A stretch of DNA of 64,000 nucleotides from an uncultured Paracoccaceae bacterium (GCA_958439195.1 OY288160.1:461420-525419), one strand, 5' to 3'. Positions 24,621 to 33,751 are shown, counted from the first letter of the stretch. Made by a program: numbers and translations. The notes: generated from the sequence alone by a model not told the origin.

Positions 24621-26558
24621 TCAGGTCTCCATTCGGATGCGTGCGACAGCAAAGGCATCAAGGCCAGTTGTTCCGTCGAAGGGGGTTGTATGATCCATGT
24701 GGTCCGGGGCCTGTGTTGCGGTGGCGAAATTGTTGGCATCAAGTATCGCGATGCTGCTGCCACCGGGCACATCAATCGTCACTTGTTCGGGCCCGGCATT
24801 TCCTATCCAGAGTTCACGGCCCGCAGTTCCCTGCGCTGCAAAGGCGACAACCTGCGCGCAGGATGCTATGTCGAGCGAGACCATTGGGGCACCGCGAAGC
24901 CTCGCAAGGCCGCGAAGCACGTGGAATACCGGATAGACGCCTCCATGACACTCGAACCACGGCCTTGGAAATTCAGCGGATGCAGAAATCGCGCCGAATG
25001 GGCCGGTGCCGCCCCCGAGTGTCACGAAGGCCGAACCGCCGCGTGCGAAGGCTGCAAAATAACCCAGAGCCCAGACAGCGCCGAAAAGGCCACGCTGCCG
25101 AGGATCGTTAAGATTCATTGCCTGACGGATGTTCTGCGGATTGGCCTTTGCCGCCGCACCATAGGGATTGTCACGCATGCCGATGGCGGAGGGGCCGACA
25201 CCCCAAGGCGTTTTATCTGCAATAGCAGCGACCGACTTCACGATGGCAGGATAGGCTTCCCGCGTTTCCATCACCGAGCGGTCGTCTCCTGCATGGACCA
25301 GCGGCGAGGTGGTGAACGTCACCAGATCAAGTAGGTCCGCAGGCGGTCGCTTCCTGTTCAGCTCAGTGAAATAACTGAACATTCCGCCCGCTATACGTGC
25401 CTTCGGGAATGCCGCCCGCGCAGTATCGTAGAGAGCGCTTGCCTCTGGCGCATCCGGCCACGGCGATCCCGGCAAGGTGCATTTAAGATCGGGCGCTGGC
25501 GAGACAAGAACTGTTGGAAACGGGTCGCCCAGATCCCTCGCCGTAGCGCCGAGCGCGATCACCTCGGCCTGCGCCCCTGCATTATCCGTACGCTCGATCA
25601 CTGCTTCCAGCCAAGGCTCCGCCCCAATATCGCGCACGACCTTCAGCATGCAGGAAAGCGTTTCAAGCCGATGCCCGGCCCGTGGATCGTGGTGCAGCAT
25701 CACATGGGCCGGTCCCAGGTCGCGAAGAAGGTCAGCCGCACCCGCATTCGTTGCGGCGTCCTCGGGGCGCATCCCGATCCCCAGCGGCGGCACAACGCCA
25801 ATCTCCCCTCCCAGATTTAGCGTGATGGCCCGCTGCACCGCATGTTCCGGCCTGCCGCCAGAGACCTTGACGGTGATCTTCTGGTCCACGCCCTCACCAG
25901 CAGGGATCAGGTAAGGCCAAGGCTTCGCTAGCGGTCGCACATAGGTCTTGTAGGAGGCATCGGTCCAGTTTCGCTGATCCTCCATCTCGTAAGTGTCGCC
26001 TTCCATCAGGGTGACCACCCTTGCACCGCCGGATGTATGATGGGTCAAAGCTCGCAGGTTCATCATCGGCTGCACAGGATCGATTATATCAGGAAAGCGG
26101 TGCTCGATTGTACAACCATCCGTATGCTCGATCGTCACCGGCACACCCGCTATGCCGTCTATCGGATGCAGTATGACGAAGCCAGTCCGGTTGGTCAGGA
26201 AGCCGCCATCCGTCTTCCCCTTGCCGGCGAAGGTCAGCCATCCTCCAGCGCTGCCTTCAATCACGGCTTCGTAGGCGAAAGACTGAACCGCGTCGGCAGC
26301 CACGGCATGGAAGGTCACCCGGAACCTGTTCTCCGTTTCGCTGACATCTAGACGGGAAATCGTCGGGTTGTAGGTCCCCCAATCCTTGTCGCGCACGATG
26401 AAGGAGACGGCGCGCAGCACCTCCTCGCCGTCCCAGCGAATGTAGCGCAGGTTGCCGGCTTCCAGTTCCGCGGAGAGCTTGCCTGCCCTTAACACGCGGT
26501 GAGGCACGACTGTTTCTTCTGTACCGTAGAGTGCAATAGCGCGGGATGGGTTCTGCAT
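24621..26558 (-). CDS. ApnL-family lactonase, second copy
   Basis: ATG 26558 (MQNPSRAIALYGTEETVV) was chosen over TTG 26573 because GAAGG sits just upstream; product 645 residues, about 100 longer than the chromosomal apnL. Shared family blocks are EEVLRAVSFIVRDKDWGTY, TGFVILHPIDGIAGVPVTIE and EDQRNWTDASYKTYVRPL. It begins 11 bases after the permease stop and is followed by denD. The family opens D-apionolactone. Here, with denD and the Otn genes but no apnO or oiaK nearby, it may act on another lactone such as erythronolactone; that is inference. Confidence 0.75.
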   Translation of the reverse strand: MQNPSRAIALYGTEETVVPHRVLRAGKLSAELEAGNLRYIRWDGEEVLRAVSFIVRDKDWGTYNPTISRLDVSETENRFRVTFHAVAADAVQSFAYEAVIEGSAGGWLTFAGKGKTDGGFLTNRTGFVILHPIDGIAGVPVTIEHTDGCTIEHRFPDIIDPVQPMMNLRALTHHTSGGARVVTLMEGDTYEMEDQRNWTDASYKTYVRPLAKPWPYLIPAGEGVDQKITVKVSGGRPEHAVQRAITLNLGGEIGVVPPLGIGMRPEDAATNAGAADLLRDLGPAHVMLHHDPRAGHRLETLSCMLKVVRDIGAEPWLEAVIERTDNAGAQAEVIALGATARDLGDPFPTVLVSPAPDLKCTLPGSPWPDAPEASALYDTARAAFPKARIAGGMFSYFTELNRKRPPADLLDLVTFTTSPLVHAGDDRSVMETREAYPAIVKSVAAIADKTPWGVGPSAIGMRDNPYGAAAKANPQNIRQAMNLNDPRQRGLFGAVWALGYFAAFARGGSAFVTLGGGTGPFGAISASAEFPRPWFECHGGVYPVFHVLRGLARLRGAPMVSLDIASCAQVVAFAAQGTAGRELWIGNAGPEQVTIDVPGGSSIAILDANNFATATQAPDHMDHTTPFDGTTGLDAFAVARIRMET

Positions 26559-26569
26559 TTGTGCCTTCG

Positions 26570-27544
26570 TCAAGTGCGGGTCGATCGCCAGGTGATCAGC
26601 CGTTCGGCCAGGAGCGCAATAATGATGATCGAGCCGATGGCCGTGCCCTGCCAGAACGGCGACACGCCCATCAGGTTCAGGCCGTTACGTATCATCACCA
26701 TGATCAGCACGCCCATCAGGGTACCGATGATCGAACCGCGCCCACCATAGAGACTGGCCCCGCCGATGACGACTGCGGCGATAGCATCAAGTTCAAGACC
26801 ACTGCCCGCCATCGGATCGGCCGACATCACCTGGGCCAAGCTAAAGGTCACAGCTACCGAGGCAAGCGCGCTGGATACCACATAGGGCAGGACGGAATAA
26901 GTCGCCACAGAAAGGCCCGCAGCCCGCGCCGCTTCACGGTTTGACCCAACGGCATATATCGTTCGTCCGCCCTTCGTATAGGTTAGATATCCCCAGGCAG
27001 AAAGATAGAGGACAATCAGGAAAAGCACATTGGCAGGGATGCCGAGAAGGCTGGAATATACGATGTTCTCCAACTCGGGAGGCAACCCGGAAATGCTGCG
27101 TTGACCCGAGAAGATGAACGAAAGGCTACGACCGATCGCCATGACGCCAAGCGTCACGACGAAGGGTGCCAACCCTATGAGCGCGATCAGAACTCCAGAG
27201 AAGAGACCGATCGCGGCCCCCGAGAGAACCGCAATGGGAATTGCCGCAGAGATAGGCATAGTCTGAAGGAGTTGCGCAAGAATTATGCCCGTCAGACCGA
27301 ACACTGCCCCCACCGAAAGGTCTATGCCACCTATTAAGATCACGAAGGTCATGCCAACCGCAACGATACCGACCACGACCGACTGGTCGAGGATATTGAA
27401 GATGTTGCGCTCGGTCAGAAATACCGGTGAAGAAAAGGATAAGATGACCGCCAGCGCGAGCGCAAGGCAGAACATCCGAAACTCCAGGCTGTGCAAGATC
27501 TTGAATATGGATCCTGGTCCACGGGAAGCTGCTGCGTCGGTCAT
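26570..27544 (-). CDS. Ribose-type ABC transporter permease
   Basis: The product is 324 residues with 8-10 hydrophobic segments and the RbsC-family signatures GMTFVILIGGIDLSVGAVFG, AVGSNREAARAAGL and AIAAVVIGGASLYGGRGSIIG. It overlaps the ATPase stop by four bases. One permease gene is present, so the channel is probably a homodimer. It works with the ATPase (27541) and binding protein (29491) to import a monosaccharide or small sugar derivative. Confidence 0.9.
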   Translation of the reverse strand: MTDAAASRGPGSIFKILHSLEFRMFCLALALAVILSFSSPVFLTERNIFNILDQSVVVGIVAVGMTFVILIGGIDLSVGAVFGLTGIILAQLLQTMPISAAIPIAVLSGAAIGLFSGVLIALIGLAPFVVTLGVMAIGRSLSFIFSGQRSISGLPPELENIVYSSLLGIPANVLFLIVLYLSAWGYLTYTKGGRTIYAVGSNREAARAAGLSVATYSVLPYVVSSALASVAVTFSLAQVMSADPMAGSGLELDAIAAVVIGGASLYGGRGSIIGTLMGVLIMVMIRNGLNLMGVSPFWQGTAIGSIIIIALLAERLITWRSTRT

Positions 27545-29436
27545 TTGTCCTCCTCTCCGGCGCGCAGGAGGGCCTGCACCCGCGCCTCTATCTCATCTGG
27601 CGACGGCGCCGATGCATTGCCTGCCAAAGTAACTCCGATCCATCCAAGGTCGTGTCCACGTTTGTCCGTCATCTGGACCAGCATGGTCTGGTGAGTGTCG
27701 TCGCTCTCCTTGACGAATTCATTGCGCCGTGCGGCTAAAGCGATCGGGATACGTGTCTCGTCAAACCGCAACGCCTCGCCAGGCGCGAGACCGGCCAAAG
27801 TCCGGCCCGCCTGAGCAAGACAAATCAGATCATCTCGGTCCAGAAGCGTCCAGAATGCATCGGCTTCAAACTCCTGCGCGAAGGCTTTAAGGAGGGCCTG
27901 ATTGCGCGCAGTCGAGGTTCGCGGCGCCGCCAACAGCGTCAGCTTTTCCTCTGTAAGGCGCGCGGCCGGAAGGTCCGCGATCGTGTAGCCGTCACTAACG
28001 ACCACGATCCGCTCTGCTAGCCCCAACAATTCCTCGAAGTCGGATGAAATCACGATAACGGCCATGCCGGCATCAGCGGCGCCCTGAAGGATTCGATAGA
28101 TGGACGAGCGCGTTCCTATGTCCACTCCTTTGGTTGGCTCGTCGAGGATCAAGACCTCTGGGTCGGTTAGCAACCAGCGGGCTATGATGATCTTTTGCTG
28201 CATGCCGCCAGAGAAGTTGAGGAGACTCGAGTCCAACCGATCCGCCGGCAATCCCAAGTCCTTGATCAATTCCGCGATGCGTGTTGTGCACTTGCCATAG
28301 CCACGACCGAAGCCGCGATGCAGGCCCAGATGCGCCAGCAACAGGTTCTCGCGCACCGACATATCGGGGACGATGTTCTGTGCGCGCCTGTCTTCGGCCA
28401 CGAACCCCAGACCTGCGCGAACGGCGTCGGCGGGTTTGCGGAACGTGACGGGTCTTCCCCGCACAAGGATCTCACCATCCTGATGCGGTCGGAGGCCCCA
28501 GATGGCTTCGGCGGCTTCCGACCGACCGGCCCCGACTAAACCGCCGAGGCCCAGAATCTCGCCCTTGTGGACAGCAAAGCTTACATCCCGCACCCAAGGC
28601 GCTGACTTGAGATGGCGAACCTCAAACACCACCTCGTTCGTCTTGGGACGCGACGCGCTGCGGGCCGAATAGATTGCACCGATGTCCCGACCGACCATAT
28701 GCTGGATAACATCGCCTTGCGTTAGGCTTGATGTCTCCACATCTTCGACAACCGACTGCCCCTCGCGCAGGATTGTCACGCGATCCGTGATGGCGAAAAC
28801 CTCCTCCAGCCGGTGCGACACGAAGGCCAAAGCGCGGCCGCCGTCGCGCAAGCGCGCCATGATATCGAACAGGCGGCTGACCTCTGTGGCAGACAAAGAT
28901 GCCGTCGGCTCGTCGAAGATCACCAGCCTAGCATCCAGCGCCAGCGCTTTGGCGATTTCCACCAGCTGCCTCTGCGCGGCGGACAAGAGCCTCACTTCCG
29001 CATCCAAGGGCAAGACGTGTTCGTGGCCGAGACCGGAAAGCAGCGTGCTGGCCTTGCTGCGCATCGCCTTGAAGGACAGGCGCCCTGGTGTTGCGAGATC
29101 GGGAAGAAAAATGTTCTCCAGAACTGTCAGATCAGGAGCCAGCGATGTCTCCTGTGCGACCAGCGCGATTCCCTGCTGCAATGCATTGCGCGTCGATGTC
29201 AGGACCAAAGGAGCGCCGTTCAGAGTGATGTCGCCCCCCGAGGGCTGGATATGTCCGGAAATGATTCTTGAAAGCGTGGACTTTCCCGCTCCATTTGCAC
29301 CCAGCAAGCCCACGACTTCACCCGGCCGCAGTGTCAGCGCGGCGTCGGTCAGAGCCTGAGTCTTGCCGAACGCCTTGGACACGCCGCGAGCGGTAAGCAA
29401 TGGTTCGGTGCGGGTCTGGGACTTGAGCGTGTTCAT
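27541..29436 (-). CDS. Ribose-type ABC transporter ATPase with C-terminal extension
   Basis: This RbsA-like tandem ATPase has Walker A GANGAGKST (46-54), first-half RQLVEIAKALALDARLVIFD, and second-half LNFSGGMQQKIIIARWLL and LILDEPTKGVDIGTRS. Family members usually end near residue 500-515, but this one runs to 631. The extra ~120 residues (AFWTLLDRDDLICLAQAGRT ... HDLGWIGVTLAGNAS ... IEARVQALLRAGEE) look like a folded alpha/beta domain, not a random tail. A sensory or regulatory domain is possible. It is overlapped by the permease gene. Confidence 0.88.
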   Translation of the reverse strand: MNTLKSQTRTEPLLTARGVSKAFGKTQALTDAALTLRPGEVVGLLGANGAGKSTLSRIISGHIQPSGGDITLNGAPLVLTSTRNALQQGIALVAQETSLAPDLTVLENIFLPDLATPGRLSFKAMRSKASTLLSGLGHEHVLPLDAEVRLLSAAQRQLVEIAKALALDARLVIFDEPTASLSATEVSRLFDIMARLRDGGRALAFVSHRLEEVFAITDRVTILREGQSVVEDVETSSLTQGDVIQHMVGRDIGAIYSARSASRPKTNEVVFEVRHLKSAPWVRDVSFAVHKGEILGLGGLVGAGRSEAAEAIWGLRPHQDGEILVRGRPVTFRKPADAVRAGLGFVAEDRRAQNIVPDMSVRENLLLAHLGLHRGFGRGYGKCTTRIAELIKDLGLPADRLDSSLLNFSGGMQQKIIIARWLLTDPEVLILDEPTKGVDIGTRSSIYRILQGAADAGMAVIVISSDFEELLGLAERIVVVSDGYTIADLPAARLTEEKLTLLAAPRTSTARNQALLKAFAQEFEADAFWTLLDRDDLICLAQAGRTLAGLAPGEALRFDETRIPIALAARRNEFVKESDDTHQTMLVQMTDKRGHDLGWIGVTLAGNASAPSPDEIEARVQALLRAGEEDK

Positions 29437-29452
29437 CTGGATATGGAAAAAG

Positions 29453-29480
29453 TGCCAGGGTGACCGTGGTCACCCTGGCA
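29453..29480 (-). terminator. Intercistronic hairpin with T-tract after the binding-protein gene
   Basis: TGCCAGGGTGACC and GGTCACCCTGGCA pair perfectly over 13 bases around a 2-base centre. On the minus strand CTTTTTCC follows. Placed between the binding-protein and ATPase genes, it would act as a partial terminator or RNA-stabilising stem giving excess binding protein over the membrane parts. Confidence 0.75.
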
Positions 29481-29490
29481 TCAAGTGGGT

Positions 29491-30474
29491 TTACTGCATC
29501 TCGTTCGCGAAGACGGTCTCCCGGATCGTCGGCAGCATCTCCTCGATATTGCTGGATGTGACAATCAAGATCGGAACCGTGATTTCCTTCTCCGGGGTGC
29601 CGCCATTAAGATGTTCAACCATGGCTTCCGCAGAGCGCACCCCCATCAGATAGGGCTGCTGCATACCCGACACGACCAGTTCGCCGGACTGAAGCAGGGG
29701 GACAAATTCGGGGATGCCATCAAAGGCTCCAACGAGGACCTCGCCGTCCATCCGCGCGGCCTTGATCGCGCGCAATGCACCCAACGTCGGGCCGTCCGTC
29801 TGGACGAACATGCCCGTCATGTTCGGGTTCGCCGTGATCATATCCTGCGTGAACTTGAACGTCTCGTCGGCGGTGTAGGACTGCATCTGCTGCAACCCGG
29901 CGTCGCCGGTAATGCCTGCCGCAGTGACGGCGTCCTTGAAGCCTTTCGTGCGGGCCTGCCCATTCAGGCGTGCCTGGCTGATGCCGACAATACCGATGCT
30001 GCCGCCTTCCTTGCCCGCCGCCTTCATCGCCTCGGCCAATGCCTCGCCAACCCCAGACGCTCCCTCGTAGTTGTTCGAGCCAATGACAGATACGTATTCA
30101 CCCGAATCCGTGCCGATGTCCGCGATTACGACTGGGATCCCCGCGTCCGCCGCCAGCGACAGGACGGCGGGGGCTGTGCTGCTGTCGGTCGGCGACATGA
30201 TGATGCCCGCGACACCACGTGCGATGGCGTCCTGCGCATTCTGGAGCTGCGTCTGCGGGTCGTTGGTGCTGTCGAGAGCTGCAAAGCCGTAGCCCTGCGC
30301 CTCTGCCACCGATTTCACGCCTTCGGAAACATACCGCCAGAAGGCAAGGTCGAGGCCGGGCGTTATGTAGACCAGTTCCCCCTTGTCTTGCGCCAGCACG
30401 GGTGCGCCAAGGCCCAAGGTCAGGGCCATAGCGCTGGATGCTGCCACTGCGGCTAATGTTCTGCGAGTAATCAT
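29491..30474 (-). CDS. Sugar ABC transporter periplasmic binding protein (RbsB type)
   Basis: The product is 327 residues. A signal peptide (MITRRTLAAVAASSAMALTL, cleavage after APVLAQ) precedes a Peripla_BP_4 fold with IIMSPTDSSTAPAVLSLAAD, IGIVGISQARLNGQARTKGF and VGAFDGIPEFVPLLQSG. It overlaps the GntR stop by four bases (ATGA). It delivers substrate to the permease at 26570. The ligand is not known; the operon also encodes a lactonase and erythronate dehydrogenase. Confidence 0.9.
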   Translation of the reverse strand: MITRRTLAAVAASSAMALTLGLGAPVLAQDKGELVYITPGLDLAFWRYVSEGVKSVAEAQGYGFAALDSTNDPQTQLQNAQDAIARGVAGIIMSPTDSSTAPAVLSLAADAGIPVVIADIGTDSGEYVSVIGSNNYEGASGVGEALAEAMKAAGKEGGSIGIVGISQARLNGQARTKGFKDAVTAAGITGDAGLQQMQSYTADETFKFTQDMITANPNMTGMFVQTDGPTLGALRAIKAARMDGEVLVGAFDGIPEFVPLLQSGELVVSGMQQPYLMGVRSAEAMVEHLNGGTPEKEITVPILIVTSSNIEEMLPTIRETVFANEMQ

Positions 30475-31247
30475 AAGTTTCTTCCTCCTCTGTTTATGCT
30501 CTGTCCCACCAGGCCCTCTCTGGACATGATCTGGTGGGTCGTCTCGTAGATGCGCCGCTCGTGAACCTTGAAGGCTGCTGCGGCAGCATTTCCGTCACGC
30601 AACACCAACGCGTCGAAGATCGCGCGATGGTCCGAGATGCTCACGTCGATCGCTCCGGGGCGCGCCACGACCCGGCGGCGATGATCCATCAGGTAAGCGT
30701 AGAGCGTGGTCGCGACGTCGGCGAGGACCCGGTTGGCCCCCGCGGAATAGATCACAGTGTGAAATTCACGGTCCGATATGAGGAAACTTAACGGGTCTTC
30801 CTTGGCCGCCTCCTGCGCCGCGATGAGATCTTGCAACCGTTTCAAGGACGCCGCATCGATCAGCTCTGCCGCCCGTCGCGCTAAAGCCTCCTCCACGACC
30901 AAACGCGTCCCGTGCACATCCTCCAAACTGTAGGCTTTCACATCCCTATACGGCATCTCCGCCAAAGCCAGTTCGCCAACGTTGGCGGAAATCACCATCG
31001 TCCGCGCACCCTGAACGACCGACAGGATCCCCCGTGTCGACAGTATCAGCAGCGCACCACGGATGGTTTCGCGACTAACGCGCATGGCAGACGCAAGGTC
31101 ACGTTCAGAGGGAAGCTCATCTCCAACAGATATCGCGCCTGAGGCGATCAGGGTGGCCAGCTTTTCGGCGATCGTGTTCTTCATGGGCCGGCGCGACACT
31201 TGAACCGCGCCAGATGCAGCCTCAAACAAAAGCGTCATTGCATCCAT
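30471..31247 (-). CDS. GntR-family (FadR-type) regulator of the ABC-lactonase operon
   Basis: ATG 31247 with AAAGG upstream gives 258 residues. The winged helix (GDELPSERDLASAMRVSRET) is followed by an FCD domain (SFLISDREFHTVIYSAGANR, SISDHRAIFDALVLRDGNAA). The gene is first in its operon and overlaps the binding-protein start, so the regulator most likely controls its own promoter. Upstream DNA contains a spaced inverted repeat at 31291-31318. Confidence 0.85.
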   Translation of the reverse strand: MDAMTLLFEAASGAVQVSRRPMKNTIAEKLATLIASGAISVGDELPSERDLASAMRVSRETIRGALLILSTRGILSVVQGARTMVISANVGELALAEMPYRDVKAYSLEDVHGTRLVVEEALARRAAELIDAASLKRLQDLIAAQEAAKEDPLSFLISDREFHTVIYSAGANRVLADVATTLYAYLMDHRRRVVARPGAIDVSISDHRAIFDALVLRDGNAAAAAFKVHERRIYETTHQIMSREGLVGQSINRGGRNL

Positions 31248-31290
31248 CGCCAGCCTTTCTATAGCGTTTCGTCGGGGAACAATTTCTGCA

Positions 31291-31318
31291 CTACTGGTCG
31301 GAACAATGTACCAGTTAG
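31291..31318. promoter_or_regulatory. Candidate operator of the GntR regulator
   Basis: CTACTGGT and ACCAGTTAG form a spaced inverted repeat about 45 bases upstream of the regulator start. GTCGGGGAACAAT (31271) and GTCGGAACAAT (31298) also form a direct repeat overlapping it. FadR-type regulators typically recognise TGGT...ACCA dyads, though usually with a shorter spacer than seen here. Confidence 0.4.
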
Positions 31319-31694
31319 AATGTTGAGTCAACGAGATCGTGAAGACCTTGCCCACTAGTTCCGCGTCCCTAGAAGGCTGCTGAAGATGGCGGCGACGTCC
31401 GGCAGTTTACTTTCCCTGCAGCTTGCGGCCTTTAGCATTAGGTCGTTCGGCGCAGAAGGTATGTGTGCCTTACTCGGCGTCTCAACGTCAGATGGTCGGA
31501 AGCTGGGGCAGGGGCACAAGACCAAGCACTGCCTACTATGCGGGGTGCGGGTGGAACTACCCAATCGGGTCTGGTGTGCCGCCATCTCCTATCTGCCGAT
31601 TTGCCTGGACTGACCGGTTGAAACGGGTCGGCACCTGTTCAAGGATCGGGTAGAAGCTCACAAGTTCTTCTGACACTGCCACATTTCGCTGAAA
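31319..31694. other. Gap between gntR and pdxA2 without a recognised gene
   Basis: No intact gene is visible. The minus strand near 31600-31690 has a short protein-like stretch (VAVSEELVSFYPILEQVPTR) that could be the tail of a lost gene; nothing identifies it. Confidence 0.35.
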
Positions 31695-32747
31695 TCAGAA
31701 AACCACCCCATCTGTAGCGGAGGTGCCTTTGGGGGCGGCAAGTTGCAAGGCATAATCTATCGCCTCGATCAGGCTGGTCGCGTCTGCGATGCCCTGGCCG
31801 GCGATGTCGAAGGCCGTCCCGTGATCGACGGACGTTCGGATGACTGGAAGTCCCAAGGTCACATTCACGCCGCTGAGCGCTAGCCAACGCCCGGTTGCTG
31901 GATCCACTGAGAAACCCAGCAGTTTCACAGGGATATGCCCTTGATCGTGATACATGGCGACAACCGCGTCGTAATCGCCCGCGCGGAGTTTGACGAATAC
32001 AGTGTCGCCCGGGACCGGCCCAGCCACGCGTTCGCCCTGTGCGACATACTGTTTGACCAGCGGTTCCGTTACGTCAATGTCGTGGCGGCCGAAGATGCCG
32101 CCCTCGCCCGCGTGAGGATTGAGAGCCGCCACTGCAATGCGCGGGTGATCAATGCCCATCTTGCGCAGAGTTGCCAGCGTCAGGTCAATCACGCGGGCAA
32201 TTCTTTGCGCCGTCGCCTTGCCTGGTACTTCCTCCAGAGCGCAATGCGTCGTGACGTGGCTTACGCGGAACGGTCCGTGTGCCAGCATCATCACACTGCC
32301 AGTCATTCCTGTCAGGGAGGCAAGAAGTTCGGTGTGGCCAGCGAAATCATGGCCAGCAAGATGCAATGCTTCCTTGTTCAGCGGTGCGGTCACGATGCCT
32401 GTGATCTGGCCTTCCAGCGCCATACGCGTTGCAATGGCCACGGCCTGATAGGCCTGTTCTCCGGCTGCAGCGCTCAACTCGCCCCACCGGATTTCGGAGC
32501 CGGGCGGCGGTGTGGATAGAACAGCAGCACCGGCAAGGCCAGGGATGTCAGCCTCTGCTATGACTGGCGGAGGGACCAGGTCGAGTGCGGCCCCGGCACG
32601 GGCGAGCACTCCTGGATCACCAACGAGAAGCAGCGCCAGTTCCTTTGCGGCGAGCCGGCCCTTCATTTGGGCAACTGCCTTGAGTGCTATTTCGGGTCCG
32701 ATGCCTGCCGGATCGCCAAGTGTTATGGCGAGAACTGGATGCGTCAC
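31695..32747 (-). CDS. pdxA2: PdxA2-type 4-phospho-D-threonate / D-erythronate dehydrogenase
   Basis: The product is 350 residues from GTG 32747. It belongs to the PdxA family: ITLGDPAGIGPEIALKA, metal-ligand histidines in VSHVTTHCALEEVPGKA and AMYHDQGHIPVKLLGF, and ending SVDHGTAFDIAGQGIADATS. Within a tetronate cluster, PdxA2 oxidises and decarboxylates 4-phospho-D-threonate or -erythronate to DHAP; true PdxA would sit with vitamin B6 genes. Its partner kinase is probably the DtnK-like gene at 47944, unusually far away. Confidence 0.8.
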   Translation of the reverse strand: MTHPVLAITLGDPAGIGPEIALKAVAQMKGRLAAKELALLLVGDPGVLARAGAALDLVPPPVIAEADIPGLAGAAVLSTPPPGSEIRWGELSAAAGEQAYQAVAIATRMALEGQITGIVTAPLNKEALHLAGHDFAGHTELLASLTGMTGSVMMLAHGPFRVSHVTTHCALEEVPGKATAQRIARVIDLTLATLRKMGIDHPRIAVAALNPHAGEGGIFGRHDIDVTEPLVKQYVAQGERVAGPVPGDTVFVKLRAGDYDAVVAMYHDQGHIPVKLLGFSVDPATGRWLALSGVNVTLGLPVIRTSVDHGTAFDIAGQGIADATSLIEAIDYALQLAAPKGTSATDGVVF

Positions 32748-32860
32748 AGCGGCCTCATTTGAATTTGGATTTTCTGGAATGCATTGCCGCCATTTCCGCA
32801 GTTGATCACCAGTCTGAACGGCATATCCTTGAACACTGGGCTGAACGTACTGTCCGTCAT
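32744..32860 (-). CDS. Small ORF coupled to pdxA2, 38 residues
   Basis: ATG 32860 has GGAGG six bases upstream. The frame (MTDSTFSPVFKDMPFRLVIN, then CGNGGNAFQKIQIQMRPL) ends with a TGA that overlaps the GTG start of pdxA2. This suggests a leader or truncated gene that couples translation. No family is recognised. Confidence 0.45.
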   Translation of the reverse strand: MTDSTFSPVFKDMPFRLVINCGNGGNAFQKIQIQMRPL

Positions 32861-32974
32861 GGCTATCCTCCGTTGCCTTAAAACGGTCGTGTCGTCGTGT
32901 TTACGAAACCTTTGGCAAGCCAATTATGGTCTGACCAAGCACACCGGAGTTCTGCACAATTTTCGGAATCGACG

Positions 32975-33748
32975 TCAGTCGCGCCAACTTGACAGCCAGC
33001 CCAGTCCCGAAGATGTCGATCCGGCGGGGCGATACTCGCACCCGACAAAGCCATCGTAGCCCAAAGCGTCCAGTTCGCGCAGGATGCGCCTATCATCCAA
33101 TTCGCCGCTGCACGGTTCGTGACGGAGAGGCACTGCGGCTATCTGGATGTGGCCAATGATCGGCATCATCTGTCGCAAGCCCATCGTAACATCGCCATGC
33201 AAGATCTGACGGTGGTAAATGTCGAATTGCAGTTTGAGGTTCGGCAGGCTCAGTTCGGCGATGAGATCGGCCGCTTGGTTGAAGTCGTTCAGGTAATAGC
33301 CCGGCATATCGCGTTTGTTGATCGGCTCGATCACGATATCCAACCCGGCTTGCCCGGCATGTTCGCAGGCATAGGACAAGGCCTGCCGATAGGCGGTGGC
33401 GGCGCCGGGATCCGACCTGTCCGCAAGGCCCGCCATCATGTGCAGGCGACGCACACCGGTGGCCTGAGCATAAAGCAGTGCCGTGGCAACGGAGGAGCGA
33501 AAATCTGCGCCCCGGCCTGGCAGGGCGGCAAGACCGCGTTCCCCGGCGGCCCAATCGCCCGGTGGAAGGTTGAACAAGGCTTGCGTCAAGCCATTCTTGG
33601 AAAGGGCCTCTGCGACCTCGCTCGGTTCATGATCATAGGGAAAGAGATACTCCACCGCATCGAACCCGGCCTGTGCGGCCGCAGCGAAGCGATCAAGAAA
33701 GGGTACTTCGTTGAACATCATCGTCAGATTGGCGGCAAAGCGTGGCAT
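32975..33748 (-). CDS. otnI: 2-oxo-tetronate isomerase
   Basis: The product is 257 residues of the hydroxypyruvate isomerase family (TIM barrel). The N-terminus MPRFAANLTMMFNEVPFLDR is diagnostic. Metal- and substrate-binding segments are VIEPINKRDMPGYYL, LKLQFDIYHRQI and HIQIAAVPLRHEPCSGELDD, with the final GYDGFVGCEYRPAG. In the tetronate pathway OtnI interconverts 2-oxo- and 3-oxo-tetronate. It begins three bases after the ltnD stop. Confidence 0.87.
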   Translation of the reverse strand: MPRFAANLTMMFNEVPFLDRFAAAAQAGFDAVEYLFPYDHEPSEVAEALSKNGLTQALFNLPPGDWAAGERGLAALPGRGADFRSSVATALLYAQATGVRRLHMMAGLADRSDPGAATAYRQALSYACEHAGQAGLDIVIEPINKRDMPGYYLNDFNQAADLIAELSLPNLKLQFDIYHRQILHGDVTMGLRQMMPIIGHIQIAAVPLRHEPCSGELDDRRILRELDALGYDGFVGCEYRPAGSTSSGLGWLSSWRD

Positions 33749-33751
33749 GGA

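Noticed and set aside
23693-25334. Long plus-strand frames opposite denD and the lactonase
   Set aside because: They lie antisense to two recognised genes and have no protein-family features.
30970-30985. Perfect palindrome CGCCAACGTTGGCG resembling the LacI operator
   Set aside because: It lies inside the GntR coding sequence and lacks the GGGAACGTT core, so it is probably codon-driven coincidence.
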